DNA of 64,000 nt from Sphingomonas gei (GTDB lineage: Bacteria > Pseudomonadota > Alphaproteobacteria > Sphingomonadales > Sphingomonadaceae), in NCBI RefSeq assembly GCF_004792685.1, contig NZ_SRXT01000001.1, forward strand, positions 186,001-250,000, written 5' to 3'. This document shows positions 17,548-26,638 of the stretch, piece by piece; the first letter of the stretch is position 1, and the number at the start of each line of letters is the position of its first letter. The notes under the pieces were generated by a model. The model worked only from the letters and a program-made list of their open reading frames with translations, searched no databases and was not told where the DNA came from. The position numbers were made by a program, and so were the translations under genes.

Positions 17548-20391
17548 CTAGACTAGCGCTTCAAATTGGTAGCGGCCCGAACCGAGGACGACCTCCAGCC
17601 CGCCGGGTACGACCACGCCCTTCACCGGCTTGCCGCTCGCGGTCACATGCTCGGGCGCCGTCGTCGGCACGATGACCGTCCCCCCGGGGCCGGGCGGGAT
17701 CACCGCCTCGAGCAGCAGGCCCCCGCCGTCATTCCGCCATCGGCTCGCCACCTCCCCGAGTACGCTGCGATGCCGCGCCGCGGCGGCGCGGGTGGCGCCT
17801 ACCGGGCGCGGCGCGATCAGCACGATGCGCTCCGGCCGCGCCGCCGCAAAGTCGATGCGGATTCCCGCGAGCGCGCCGTACAGCCAGCCTTCGCCGTGCC
17901 CTAGCATGAAATGGTTGAGCGACTTGGTCGGGTTCGCGTCCCATGCCTCGGCCAGCGCCGTCGCGCCGTTCTGCAGCTGCTGGCCGTAGCCCGGACGATC
18001 GGTGACGCGCATCATCGCATCGATCACGTCGTCGCGGCGATATGTGGTCAGTGCATCGATGACGTAACGGAAGCCGACATCGCCCGCGGTGACGCCATTG
18101 CCATTGGCGCGGACGGCAGCCACCAGATTGTCGAGCACGGCGCGCTCGCGACCCGCCGGCACCATGCCCAGCGCCAGCGGCATCGCCAGCGCGCACTGAC
18201 TGCCGGTGTCGTAGCTTGCGCGATCGGCGCGGAAGAAGCGCCGGTTGAAGGCGTTGCGCACCGCATCCGCCTGTGCGGTCCAGCGCGCCGCATCGGCCAT
18301 CGGGCGGCCGGTCAGGCGGGCGATCCGCGCGAGCGCACGCAACGACTCGTACCAGCAGGCGGTGCCGGCCAATGCGCGGCTGGTCAGCTGCGACTCCCCC
18401 GGCGGCTTGGGACCGAGATCGTACCAGTCGCCCATGCCGAAATCGATCACGCCGTCCACCGCACGCCCGGCAAGATAGGCCATGTAGCGAACCATCGCAG
18501 GGTAGGCCCTCTCCAGCACCGTGCGGTCGCCATAAGCGCGATAGGCGGCCCAGGGCGAAAGCACCGCCGCGACGCCCCATTCGGGCGAGTTGCGCCAGAT
18601 CGTGTCGCCACCGTCCTTGTCGAGGAAGGCGACATATTCGGGGGCGATGCCGGGGACCATGCCGTCGGGCTGCTGCGCATCGGCGATGTCGATAGCCATC
18701 TTCTCGTAGAGCGCGGCGGCGTCGCGATTGTAGAGGATCGTCGGCGCGTTGAGATGGGTCTGCTCGAGCCAGCCGAGCTTCTCGCGGTGCGGGCAATCGG
18801 TGAGCACGCTCGCCATGTTGCTGCGCAGCGCCTGGTCGATCAGGTGGTGCGTGGCGACGAACAGCTGCTCGCTGCTGTCGAAGCTGCCGACCTGGGTCAG
18901 GCCGGCATGGACGAAGTCGATTTCGATCCGCTCGATCCGCGGGGCCTGACCGCCGCCTTCGAGGGGCAGAAGTTCCGCCTCGAGATAGCGGAAGCCCTGA
19001 TGGATGAAGCGCGGCTGGAAAGTCTCGGCGCCGCGGCCGGCGAGAATGTATTCGAAGCGAGTCTCGTTCTTTGGCGAGGCGTTGAAGCTGCGCTGGCTGA
19101 CGCCGCCGTCCGGGTCCAGCGCCTCGCCGGGGCGCAGCCGGACACGGCTGCCCGCAGGTCCGTGCAGGACCGCGCGCGGGCGTGCCGAGCAATTCTCGCC
19201 GAAATCATAGACGATCCTGCCATTGCCGAGCGGCGTCACCCGGATGGGCGCGATCGTGCGTTGGACCTCGATCCCCGGAATGCCCTGCGCCCTCAGCGTT
19301 CCGCCGGGGCCCCCGACGCCAAGCGGCGCGCGCCAGCCTGCGCCTGGCGCGCCGGGGCGGTCCCAGCCGGGAATTTCGAGTCGGCCGTCGACATCCTCGC
19401 CGCCATAGACGTTCGAATAACGGATCGGGCCTTCGCGGGTCTGCCACTCGTGGTCCGAGACGATGGTACGCAGGCTGCCATCTGCCAATTCCATATCGAG
19501 CCGGGCGATCAGCTTGGGCTGGCCGAAGCTGTCGACGAACTTGACGTAGCGGCCGGGCACGCGTTCGACATTGTACATGCCGTTGCCGAGCATCACCCCG
19601 ATCGCGTTGGCCCCGCGGGCGAGCAGCGCAGTGATGTCGTGGCTGGTATAGAGGATCGTGTGGCGATAGTCGGTCCAGCCGGGATTGAGCATCGCGCGCG
19701 TGACCGGCGTGCCGTTGACCGTCACATCGCCGTGCCCGAGCGCGGCGATCGACAGGATGGCGCGGCGCGGGCGGCCAGGGAGATCGAATGCCCGGCGAAA
19801 GATCGGCAACGGCTCGGGCGGCCTGGCCGGCGAACGATCACTGCCGCGGCTGTGCGATCCGCGCGGGCGATCGGGCGTCGCGGCGATCCACTCGGCCTGC
19901 CATTGATCGGCGGCGAGCAGCCCGGTGACGAAGTGCGCAGGCGCGGATCGGCCGCAGGACCTGCCGGTCTGGTCCGAGATCTCGACGCACCAGTGATAGT
20001 CGCGATGCGGTTCGAGCATGAGCGGGGCAGGGGGCTGGGCAGCGGGGTGTGCGCCGGCGATGCGCCCGCTGTCCCAAACCTCGCCGCGTCCGGCATCGAG
20101 GGCGGCGCGGCTGCGTGCAATCAGAACCCGCGAAGCGGATTGCGCGAGTCCCCGCGCACGTTGATCCCGGGCCATGGGCTCCCACGTGAAGCGGGGCTGC
20201 AGCGAGTCGATCCCCACGGGCGATTCGCGCCACTCGACTCGCAGGCGATCGGCGCGGAGAGCTCCGGTGACCGCCTTCGCCGCTGCCGGCAAGGCGCGTG
20301 CCGCACTCAACCCCGTCAGCCCCGCTCCCGCAACCTTCAGTGCCCCGCGACGGTTGACCTTCGAACGCTCCGACAAAATACGTTTCTCCAC
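17548..20391 (-). CDS. GH78 alpha-L-rhamnosidase, Tat-exported
   Basis: Inverting alpha-L-rhamnosidase of about 947 residues. Domains in order are a fibronectin-like N-domain (LRVEWRESPVGIDSLQPRFTWEP), beta-sandwiches (LGNGMYNVERVPGRY, WQTREGPIRYSNVYGGEDVD), the (alpha/alpha)6 barrel and a C-terminal sheet. Barrel signatures are VLTDCPHREKLGWLEQ, which holds the acid residues, and GATALAEAWD...SLNHFMLGHGEGWLYGALAGI with the likely base Glu. A twin-arginine signal (NRRGALKVAGAG) lies near the N-terminus. The start is uncertain: GTG 20391 is used here, TTG 20418 is possible, and neither has a strong ribosome site. It is divergent from an SGNH esterase. Confidence 0.88.
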   Translation of the reverse strand: MEKRILSERSKVNRRGALKVAGAGLTGLSAARALPAAAKAVTGALRADRLRVEWRESPVGIDSLQPRFTWEPMARDQRARGLAQSASRVLIARSRAALDAGRGEVWDSGRIAGAHPAAQPPAPLMLEPHRDYHWCVEISDQTGRSCGRSAPAHFVTGLLAADQWQAEWIAATPDRPRGSHSRGSDRSPARPPEPLPIFRRAFDLPGRPRRAILSIAALGHGDVTVNGTPVTRAMLNPGWTDYRHTILYTSHDITALLARGANAIGVMLGNGMYNVERVPGRYVKFVDSFGQPKLIARLDMELADGSLRTIVSDHEWQTREGPIRYSNVYGGEDVDGRLEIPGWDRPGAPGAGWRAPLGVGGPGGTLRAQGIPGIEVQRTIAPIRVTPLGNGRIVYDFGENCSARPRAVLHGPAGSRVRLRPGEALDPDGGVSQRSFNASPKNETRFEYILAGRGAETFQPRFIHQGFRYLEAELLPLEGGGQAPRIERIEIDFVHAGLTQVGSFDSSEQLFVATHHLIDQALRSNMASVLTDCPHREKLGWLEQTHLNAPTILYNRDAAALYEKMAIDIADAQQPDGMVPGIAPEYVAFLDKDGGDTIWRNSPEWGVAAVLSPWAAYRAYGDRTVLERAYPAMVRYMAYLAGRAVDGVIDFGMGDWYDLGPKPPGESQLTSRALAGTACWYESLRALARIARLTGRPMADAARWTAQADAVRNAFNRRFFRADRASYDTGSQCALAMPLALGMVPAGRERAVLDNLVAAVRANGNGVTAGDVGFRYVIDALTTYRRDDVIDAMMRVTDRPGYGQQLQNGATALAEAWDANPTKSLNHFMLGHGEGWLYGALAGIRIDFAAARPERIVLIAPRPVGATRAAAARHRSVLGEVASRWRNDGGGLLLEAVIPPGPGGTVIVPTTAPEHVTASGKPVKGVVVPGGLEVVLGSGRYQFEALV

Positions 20392-20419
20392 ATCCCGCGC
20401 TTGAGCCCGGCGGCGCAAT

Positions 20420-20440
20420 GCGTATCATATTACTAATTGC
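20420..20440 (+). promoter_or_regulatory. Shared operator motif, site B
   Basis: Second copy of the TATCATATTACTAAT motif, placed between the divergent GH78 and SGNH esterase genes, 29 bp from the GH78 GTG and 21 bp from the esterase ATG. It differs from site A at two positions only. Its closeness to both starts suits a repressor site. Confidence 0.6.
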
Positions 20441-20461
20441 TGTCCACGGGAGATCACTGCC

Positions 20462-21649
20462 ATGTCCGCACGCCCAACGGCCGCCCTGCTCGCCCTGTTT
20501 TTGCCGGCGTCGCTGGCGCTTGCCGGAGCGGCTGCGCCCGACCGCTGGCAGGCGGCGTGGGTGGCGCCGCCGATCGGCTGGGAGCCCAAGTCCAAGGGCG
20601 CGTATCCCGATCCGATCGAGAATCAGACGGTGCGCCAGACGATCCGGATCGCGGCTGCGGGCGAACGCATCCGAATCCGGCTGACCAACGAGCTTGGTGC
20701 CGAGCCGCTGCGGATCGGCGCCGCGAGTGTGGCCATCGAAGGCGGCGCGCCGGTGCCGTTGCGCTTCTCGGGCGCGCAATCGATCCTTATCCCGACGGGT
20801 GCGCCGGCGTATAGCGATCCGCTGCCGTTCCCGGTTTCGCCCGGCACGCAATTGGTGCTCAGCGTCTATTATCCCGATAAGGTCACTCCCGCAGCGCACG
20901 CCCAGAAGGTGCGACTGAGCAAGGGCGACACCACGCGCAACGCCGGGCAGGGGACGGAAGCGCGCAGCGCCGGCCTCGCCTCGTCGGTGGAGGTCCCCGG
21001 AACCGTGCGCGGGCGGGTACTGGTCGCTTTCGGGGATTCGATCACCGAAGGCGCGGGCGCATCGGATTCGGCGCGGACGAGTTGGCCGGCGCAGGTCTCG
21101 GCCGCGCTCGCCGCGCGGCGCGACGCGCGCTGCTGGACGGTGGTCAATGCCGGGATCAGCGGCAATCGCCTGCTCCACGACGGGCGCGGGCCTAATGCCC
21201 TGGCGCGCTTCGACCGCGACGTGCTGTCGGTGCCCGGCGTCACCCATGTCGTATTGCTCGAAGGGATCAACGATATCGGCGCGGGCAAGACCAATCCCGC
21301 CCAGGCGGTCAGTGCCGATCAGGTGATCGCCGCGTACCGCCAGCTCATCGATCGGGGGCATGCGCGTGGATTGAAGGTGCTCGGCGGCACGCTGCTCCCG
21401 TTCGTCGGCGCGGCATATCAGGATGCGGCGGGCGAGGCGAAGCGCGTGACGGTCAATCAGTGGATCCGCAGCTCAGGCGCGTTCGACGGCGTGATCGACT
21501 TCGACGCCGCCACCCGCGACCCCGCGAAGCGCGACCGGCTCGTCGCCGGGTTCGAGATCGGCGACCATCTCCACCCCAACGACGCCGGCTATACCGCGAT
21601 GGCGCGCGCCGCGACGCCGGTCATCGCGCGGCAAGGGTGCCCGCGCTGA
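20462..21649 (+). CDS. SGNH/GDSL hydrolase, probable sugar esterase (copy 2)
   Basis: Exported esterase of 395 residues, a paralogue of the protein at 10585-11700 with the same two-part build. A signal peptide (LLALFLPASLALAGAAA) is followed by an N-terminal beta-domain containing IRIRLTNELGAEPLRIG (the first copy has LRVRLTNELGTTPLHVG). The SGNH blocks are AFGDSITEGAG, NAGISGNRLL, LEGINDIGAG and DHLHPNDAGY. The ATG at 20462 is preceded by GGGAG. It is divergent from the GH78 rhamnosidase with operator motif B between. A deacetylase acting on acetylated pectin-like glycan fits the neighbourhood but is not proven by sequence. Confidence 0.88.
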   Translation: MSARPTAALLALFLPASLALAGAAAPDRWQAAWVAPPIGWEPKSKGAYPDPIENQTVRQTIRIAAAGERIRIRLTNELGAEPLRIGAASVAIEGGAPVPLRFSGAQSILIPTGAPAYSDPLPFPVSPGTQLVLSVYYPDKVTPAAHAQKVRLSKGDTTRNAGQGTEARSAGLASSVEVPGTVRGRVLVAFGDSITEGAGASDSARTSWPAQVSAALAARRDARCWTVVNAGISGNRLLHDGRGPNALARFDRDVLSVPGVTHVVLLEGINDIGAGKTNPAQAVSADQVIAAYRQLIDRGHARGLKVLGGTLLPFVGAAYQDAAGEAKRVTVNQWIRSSGAFDGVIDFDAATRDPAKRDRLVAGFEIGDHLHPNDAGYTAMARAATPVIARQGCPR

Positions 21650-22702
21650 CTACCAGGCGCGCGAGCGTGCCACGGCGATCCCGCGCACTTCGTTGGGCCA
21701 TTTGCCGCTGACCGCGCAGTAGAAGTGGTAGAGATCGCCCTTGTGGAAGATCACCGAGGGCTTGTGCGCATAAGTGTCGTCGACCGAACCCGGCGGGCCG
21801 ACATCGACGAGGATCTCGGGCACCTTGGCAAAGTCGGTGGGTGAGGAACCCAGCGCCAGCAAGTCGCGGGCGCGCTTGTCGGTCGACAGGCCGAAATAGA
21901 ACATCCCCCATTTGCCGCGATGCTCGACCACCACGGGATCGCTGGCGAAGCGATCGTCCCAGCTTCCGGCCGGGCCGTTGCGGATCAGCGGGCTGGCGGG
22001 GTGGCGCGTCCAGGTTTTCAGGTCCTTCGACGTGGCGAGGCCGGTCTGTTCCTTCCACGACGTGCCGGTCGTCTTGGCGTTGTAATAGAGGTGATAGATA
22101 TCGCCGACGCGGATCAGATAGGGCTTGTAGAGCCCGCCGCGCTCCCATTCGGCACCGTCCTGCGGCAGCAGGATCGGGTCGCCGCGCGCCCAGTGGAGCA
22201 GATCGTCGCTCCACGCGAGCCCGATCACCGCCGGCCCTTCCTCATAGCCGGCGCTCGGATAGGCGTGCCAAGCGCCGAGATAGCGGCCCTTGACCTTGAT
22301 CAGCCGCGCCGGGCTTTCGAGCGCGTTCTCGCGCAGGATCGAGGCCATCGCGACATTGTAGCGCGTCACCGCCGAGGCAGGATCGCGCTCGAGGATCAGT
22401 CGCCGGTTCGACCAGTGGACCAGGTCATGCGATTCGGCGAGAGCGGTCTGATAGCCGATGCCGTCGAAGCCGACATAGGTCAGATAGAAGCGGCCGTTCG
22501 CCGAGAAGACGAACGGGCAATCGACCGACTTCTCGTCGAAGCTGCCGGCGATTTGCGACGGGCCGACGACCAGCTCCGGATGCTTGAAGGGCGTGCGATA
22601 GGGCGCGACTGGGTCTCCCGCAGCCAGCACCTTGCCGCCGCCCGCCAGCAATCCCGCCGCGGTGGCGCCGCCCAAAACTGCCCGTCGATTGAAACCGCTC
22701 AC
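21650..22702 (-). CDS. GH43-like five-bladed propeller glycosidase
   Basis: Exported protein of 350 residues with a twin-arginine signal (SGFNRRAVLGGATAAGLLAGG). The body shows repeated propeller strands of the GH43/GH32/DUF377 type: VDCPFVFSANGRFYLTYVGFDG, ESHDLVHWSNRRLI, WSDDLLHWARGDPIL, YKPYLIRVGDIYHLYYNA and TSKDLKTWTRHP. The exact GH family cannot be settled. Its GTG start overlaps the GntR stop by 3 bases, so it is co-transcribed with the regulator, and its 3' end abuts the SGNH esterase stop. It likely trims a side-chain sugar of the same glycan. Its catalytic acids were not assigned. Confidence 0.75.
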   Translation of the reverse strand: MSGFNRRAVLGGATAAGLLAGGGKVLAAGDPVAPYRTPFKHPELVVGPSQIAGSFDEKSVDCPFVFSANGRFYLTYVGFDGIGYQTALAESHDLVHWSNRRLILERDPASAVTRYNVAMASILRENALESPARLIKVKGRYLGAWHAYPSAGYEEGPAVIGLAWSDDLLHWARGDPILLPQDGAEWERGGLYKPYLIRVGDIYHLYYNAKTTGTSWKEQTGLATSKDLKTWTRHPASPLIRNGPAGSWDDRFASDPVVVEHRGKWGMFYFGLSTDKRARDLLALGSSPTDFAKVPEILVDVGPPGSVDDTYAHKPSVIFHKGDLYHFYCAVSGKWPNEVRGIAVARSRAW

Positions 22703-23454
22703 AATGCCATGCCTTGCTGGTCGGGCGCGCCTTCGTTGCGCGGCGCCGCGTCGTTGATGACGCCGAGCATCGCCGCCGATGCGGCGGCGGGGTCTCCGGC
22801 GACGATCGCGTCGAGGATCGCCTCGTGCTTCGCCACCGTCTCGAGGTGGAGTTCGGGATGTTCGCGCGGCGCGATCGGGCTGAACGATGCCGCCAGCGCG
22901 GTCTCGATCACCGAAGCGATCGAGCGCATCAGCAGATTGCCCGATGCCGCACCGATCGCGAGATGGAAGTCGAGATCGGCCTGGGCGAAGCGCATCGCGT
23001 CCTGATCGACGATTCGCATGCGATCGAGCGCGGCACGGATCGCAGTGATCGCGGCCTCTTCGCGCCGCTCGGCCGCCAGCGCGGCGGCGCGCGGCTCGAT
23101 CAGCCGCCGGATTTCGGCCATGTCGCGGCGGAAGGCGTCGTCGAGGCCGATCGCGACTTTCCAGCTGAGGACCTCGGCGTCGAAGAAATTCCAGTGGACG
23201 GGCTGGGTGACTCGCGTGCCGACGCGCGCCTTGGCGGCGAGCAAGCCCTTTGCCGACAGCGTCTTGAGCACTTCGCGCAGCACGGTGCGCGAGATCTGGA
23301 AGCGGGCGAGCAGATCGGCTTCATTGGGCAGATTGCCGCCGACAGCGTGCTTGCCCGCCAGTATCTCCATGCCGAGCGCACGCGCGACCTGATCATGACT
23401 CGATATCGCGCGTTCCGACAAGGACCGGAAGCTGATCATGCTGGCGTCGATCAT
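22699..23454 (-). CDS. GntR-family regulator, FadR/FCD subfamily
   Basis: Transcription factor of 251 residues. The winged helix-turn-helix lies at about residues 20-85 (GGNLPNEADLLARFQISRTVLREVLKTLSAKGLL). The all-helical FCD ligand domain has the metal-site residues Asp and His in AQADLDFHLAI and TVAKHEAILDAIVAGD. FCD regulators usually sense sugar acids or organic acids. It is coupled to the GH43-like gene. A weaker copy of the motif found in both glycosidase promoters lies 65 bp upstream, which suggests autoregulation plus control of the GH106/GH42 and GH78/SGNH pairs. The assignment of the regulon is inference. Confidence 0.9.
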   Translation of the reverse strand: MIDASMISFRSLSERAISSHDQVARALGMEILAGKHAVGGNLPNEADLLARFQISRTVLREVLKTLSAKGLLAAKARVGTRVTQPVHWNFFDAEVLSWKVAIGLDDAFRRDMAEIRRLIEPRAAALAAERREEAAITAIRAALDRMRIVDQDAMRFAQADLDFHLAIGAASGNLLMRSIASVIETALAASFSPIAPREHPELHLETVAKHEAILDAIVAGDPAAASAAMLGVINDAAPRNEGAPDQQGMAL

Positions 23455-23518
23455 TCGCGTGCGGGTCCCCTCCAGGCGCTCCGGCGATCGGTGCCGAAAA
23501 GCCCATCGGTTCGCAAGA

Positions 23519-23535
23519 CATATAGTATTATTTTT
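23519..23535 (+). promoter_or_regulatory. Candidate operator, site C (GntR promoter)
   Basis: CATATAGTATTATTTTT upstream of the GntR gene matches 12 of 17 positions of sites A and B. AT-rich sequence like this is rare in this GC-rich window. It may be an autoregulatory site or simply a promoter -10 region. Confidence 0.4.
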
Positions 23536-23559
23536 TGTCGGTCGGGCGTGCTCGCAGAA

Positions 23560-24849
23560 CTATCGGGCGCGCCGCACCCACAGGAATACCGGCAGGCCGA
23601 GCGCGAGCAGCCCCAGACCCCACAGGTTCGCGCGCAAGCCGAGCCCATAGATCATCCACAGCACGAAACCCGCGGCGATGATCGCCGCCACCGTCACCGC
23701 CCGATCCCCGGCGAGCAGCTTGAGCGCCGCCAGCGCACTGACGAAATAAGCGAGCATCCCCGCGGCGAGGCTGATCGTCGCGATCTCGGCGAACAAAGTG
23801 GCTGTAGAGCCGGTATAGTTCAGCGCCATCACCAGCGTCACCAGCACGCCCGACACCAGATGCGCGCGCGCCGGAGTGCCGTGGCGGTTCTCCTTGGCGA
23901 ACCATGCCGGAAAGACTCCGCCGCGCGCCATTGCCCAGGGCATCTCGCCTTGCAGCAGGATGAAGCCGTTGAGCGTGCCGAGCGCGCTGATCGCAGCGAA
24001 CAGGGCTACGATGAGCTGGGCGCCCGCGCCCCACGACCGGCCGAGAAACGCTGCGAGCGGCGACGGCGACGCGGCGACCGCGTCCGCAGGCATCATCAGC
24101 GTGATCGTGCCCGCGACGAGCACATAGACCAGCCCGGTAAGCGCGGTGCCGAGCAGCGTCACCAGCGGCACCGTGCGGGCAGCGTCCTTGACCTTGTCGG
24201 CCGGGACCGTCGCCGACTCGACGCCGAGGAAGCCCCAGAACGTCAGTGCGACTGCGCCCGCGACTGCGCCTGCGCCGATCGGCACCGACGGATTCGCGGC
24301 GATCGCCGCATGGCCGTCGCGCAGCAGCAACCAGAGCGCGAGAACGACGATGCCCGCAAGGGGCAACAGCTTCAGGATCGCGGTGACCAGCTGGATCCGG
24401 CCCGCCAGGGCGACGCCGCGGATGTTGACTGCGACCAGCGCCCAGATCAGCACCAATGCAGTGCCGAACGCGGGCGCGCCGCTGGCCAGCAGCGGGAACG
24501 GAACGCCCAGCGCGCTCACCACGGCGATGGCGACTGCGCCATTGCCCGCCCAGACGAGGATCCAATAGCTCCACGCCACCGCGAACCCCACAACCGGGCC
24601 GAACGCCGCGTCGGCAAACGCATAGGGTCCGCCCGCGCAGGGCAGTTTCGCCGCGAGCCGGGCGAAGACGAAGGCGAGCGCCATCGCGCCGAGGATCGTG
24701 ACGCCCCAGCCGATCAGCGCATTGGCGCCGAGCGGCGCGAGCGTCGCGGGCAGCAGATAGATGCCCGATCCGATCATGTTGCCGACGACCAGCGCGAGTG
24801 CCGGCCAGAAGCCGAGAATGCGTCGTGGCAAGGAGGCGGCAGCGCTCAC
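23560..24849 (-). CDS. APC-family amino acid permease
   Basis: Integral inner-membrane permease of 429 residues with about 12 hydrophobic segments. The first helix carries the APC signature ALALVVGNMIGSGIYLLPA (unwound GSG motif). Later helices include GPYAFADAAFGPVVGFAVAWSYWI and TFWGFLGVESATVPADKVKDAARTVP. It resembles the arginine/agmatine-ornithine exchanger group, but the substrate cannot be fixed. GTG 24849 is chosen because the family starts just before the first helix. An ATG at 24933 in frame would add an arginine-rich tail and nearly touch the divergent gene. It transports an amino acid or amine. Confidence 0.85.
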   Translation of the reverse strand: MSAAASLPRRILGFWPALALVVGNMIGSGIYLLPATLAPLGANALIGWGVTILGAMALAFVFARLAAKLPCAGGPYAFADAAFGPVVGFAVAWSYWILVWAGNGAVAIAVVSALGVPFPLLASGAPAFGTALVLIWALVAVNIRGVALAGRIQLVTAILKLLPLAGIVVLALWLLLRDGHAAIAANPSVPIGAGAVAGAVALTFWGFLGVESATVPADKVKDAARTVPLVTLLGTALTGLVYVLVAGTITLMMPADAVAASPSPLAAFLGRSWGAGAQLIVALFAAISALGTLNGFILLQGEMPWAMARGGVFPAWFAKENRHGTPARAHLVSGVLVTLVMALNYTGSTATLFAEIATISLAAGMLAYFVSALAALKLLAGDRAVTVAAIIAAGFVLWMIYGLGLRANLWGLGLLALGLPVFLWVRRAR

Positions 24850-24942
24850 CCGCTTGTTGTCACTGCGGCGGCGCCGCGCGTCCAGCGGTAAAAACGGACG
24901 GGGTGCTTGATCGCGCCGCGGGCGCGTGGTCATCTTCGCGCG

Positions 24943-26523
24943 ATGCCCGCGACGCGCTTTCCACCCGACCTGATGACTGCCGCGCTGGCGCTGCACGACA
25001 ATCGCATTCCCGAGGCCGAACGTGGGCTCAAGGACTATCTCAAGCGCGATCCGTTCGATGCGCGCGCGATCCGGATGCTCGCCGAGCTGGCCGGGCGGAT
25101 CGGACGATTGAAGGATGCCGAGAATTTGCTGCGCCGTGCGGTCGAGCTCGCGCCTGCTTTCACTGCCGCGCGCGCCAATCTGGCGCTCGTCCTTTATCGC
25201 CAGAACCGGGCGAGCGAAGCGCTGGAGGAGCTCGACCGGCTGATCGAGGCCGAGCCCGATCATCCCGGTCATGCCAATCTCAAGGCCGCGACGCTCGGCC
25301 GGCTCGGCGCGTTCGAGGAGGCGATCACGCTCTACGAACGCGTGCTGGTCGACGCCCCGGCGCAGCCCAAATTGTGGATGAGCTATGGCCATATGCTCAA
25401 GACGGTGGGTCGCCAGGCGGACGGCGTGGCGGCCTACCGCCAGGCGCTGGCCTTGTCACCGACGCTGGGCGAAGCGTGGTGGAGCCTCGCCAATCTCAAG
25501 ACGGTGCGCTTCGACGACGCCGACATCGCCGCGATGGAAGCGGCACAGGCCGAGCCCGGCATAAGCGAGGAGGACCGCTTCCACCTGGATTTCGCATTGG
25601 GCAAGGCATTCGAAGACCGTCGCGACGCTGACCGCGCCTTTGGTCATTATTGCGCGGGCAACGCCCTGCGCCGCACGCAGCTCGTCTACGACGCCGGCGA
25701 GACCGAACGCTTCGTCGACGACTGCATCGCGCTCGCCACCGCAGACTTCTTCGACGATCGCGCGGGTTGGGGGAGCGATGCGCGCGATCCCGTGTTCATC
25801 CTCGGCATGCCGCGCGCGGGCTCGACGCTGGTCGAGCAGATCCTCGCCAGCCATAGCCGGATCGAGGGCACGACCGAGCTCCCCGATCTTCCCGCGCTCG
25901 CGCGCAAGCTCGCTGCATATCCGCAGGGCCTCGCCGAGATGACCGCCGAGCGCGCCCGCGAACTGGGCGAGGAATATCTGCGCCGCACCGCGGTCCAGCG
26001 CCGGACCGATCGCCCGCTGTTCGTCGACAAGCTTCCCAACAACTGGGCGCATATGGTGCTGATCCGGCTGATCCTGCCAAACGCCACGATCATCGATGCG
26101 CGCCGCGAACCGCGCGCGTGCTGCTTCTCCAACTTCAAGCAGCATTTCGCACGCGGCCAGGCGTTCAGCTACGCGCTCGACGACATGGCGCGATATTACC
26201 GCGATTATGTGCGGCTGATGGCGCATCTCGACCGAGTCCAGCCGGGACGGGTGCACCGGGTGTTCCACGAAGCTTTGGTCGCGGATACCGAGGCCGAGGT
26301 GCGCCGGCTGCTCGACGCTTGCGGCGTCGGTTTCGAACCTGCCTGCCTTGCCTTTCATGAGACCGAGCGGGCGGTGCGCACGGCCAGTTCGGAGCAGGTT
26401 CGCCAGCCGATCTTCACCGGCGGCGACCGCGCCTGGCGTGCGTTCGCGCCGCATCTGGGGCCGCTGATCGGGGCGTTGGGCGATGTGGTCGAGCTTTATC
26501 CGGACGTCCCGCCAGACTTGTAA
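24943..26523 (+). CDS. TPR-repeat sulfotransferase
   Basis: Cytoplasmic protein of 526 residues. The N-terminal half is tetratricopeptide repeats (about residues 10-210: AERGLKDYLKRDPFDARAI, AENLLRRAVELAPAFTAAR, ALEELDRLIEAEPDH and others). The C-terminal half is a sulfotransferase: the 5'-phosphosulfate loop of PAPS binding reads ILGMPRAGSTLVEQILASH, and the 3'-phosphate site is in DARREPRACCFSNF. It transfers sulfate from PAPS to an unknown acceptor, possibly protein or glycan. This fusion is common beside TonB receptors in Caulobacter and sphingomonads, as here, where a receptor follows 115 bp downstream. Confidence 0.88.
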   Translation: MPATRFPPDLMTAALALHDNRIPEAERGLKDYLKRDPFDARAIRMLAELAGRIGRLKDAENLLRRAVELAPAFTAARANLALVLYRQNRASEALEELDRLIEAEPDHPGHANLKAATLGRLGAFEEAITLYERVLVDAPAQPKLWMSYGHMLKTVGRQADGVAAYRQALALSPTLGEAWWSLANLKTVRFDDADIAAMEAAQAEPGISEEDRFHLDFALGKAFEDRRDADRAFGHYCAGNALRRTQLVYDAGETERFVDDCIALATADFFDDRAGWGSDARDPVFILGMPRAGSTLVEQILASHSRIEGTTELPDLPALARKLAAYPQGLAEMTAERARELGEEYLRRTAVQRRTDRPLFVDKLPNNWAHMVLIRLILPNATIIDARREPRACCFSNFKQHFARGQAFSYALDDMARYYRDYVRLMAHLDRVQPGRVHRVFHEALVADTEAEVRRLLDACGVGFEPACLAFHETERAVRTASSEQVRQPIFTGGDRAWRAFAPHLGPLIGALGDVVELYPDVPPDL

Positions 26524-26638
26524 CGTTGCAGAAACGTCACGCTCGCCCAAGATCGTATAGTGGTTTCGTGTGTAACGATTGACGACTGCTGCATCGCAGC
26601 ACAGTCTTGCATGACATTGATGTTACGTGGGGGCCGTG

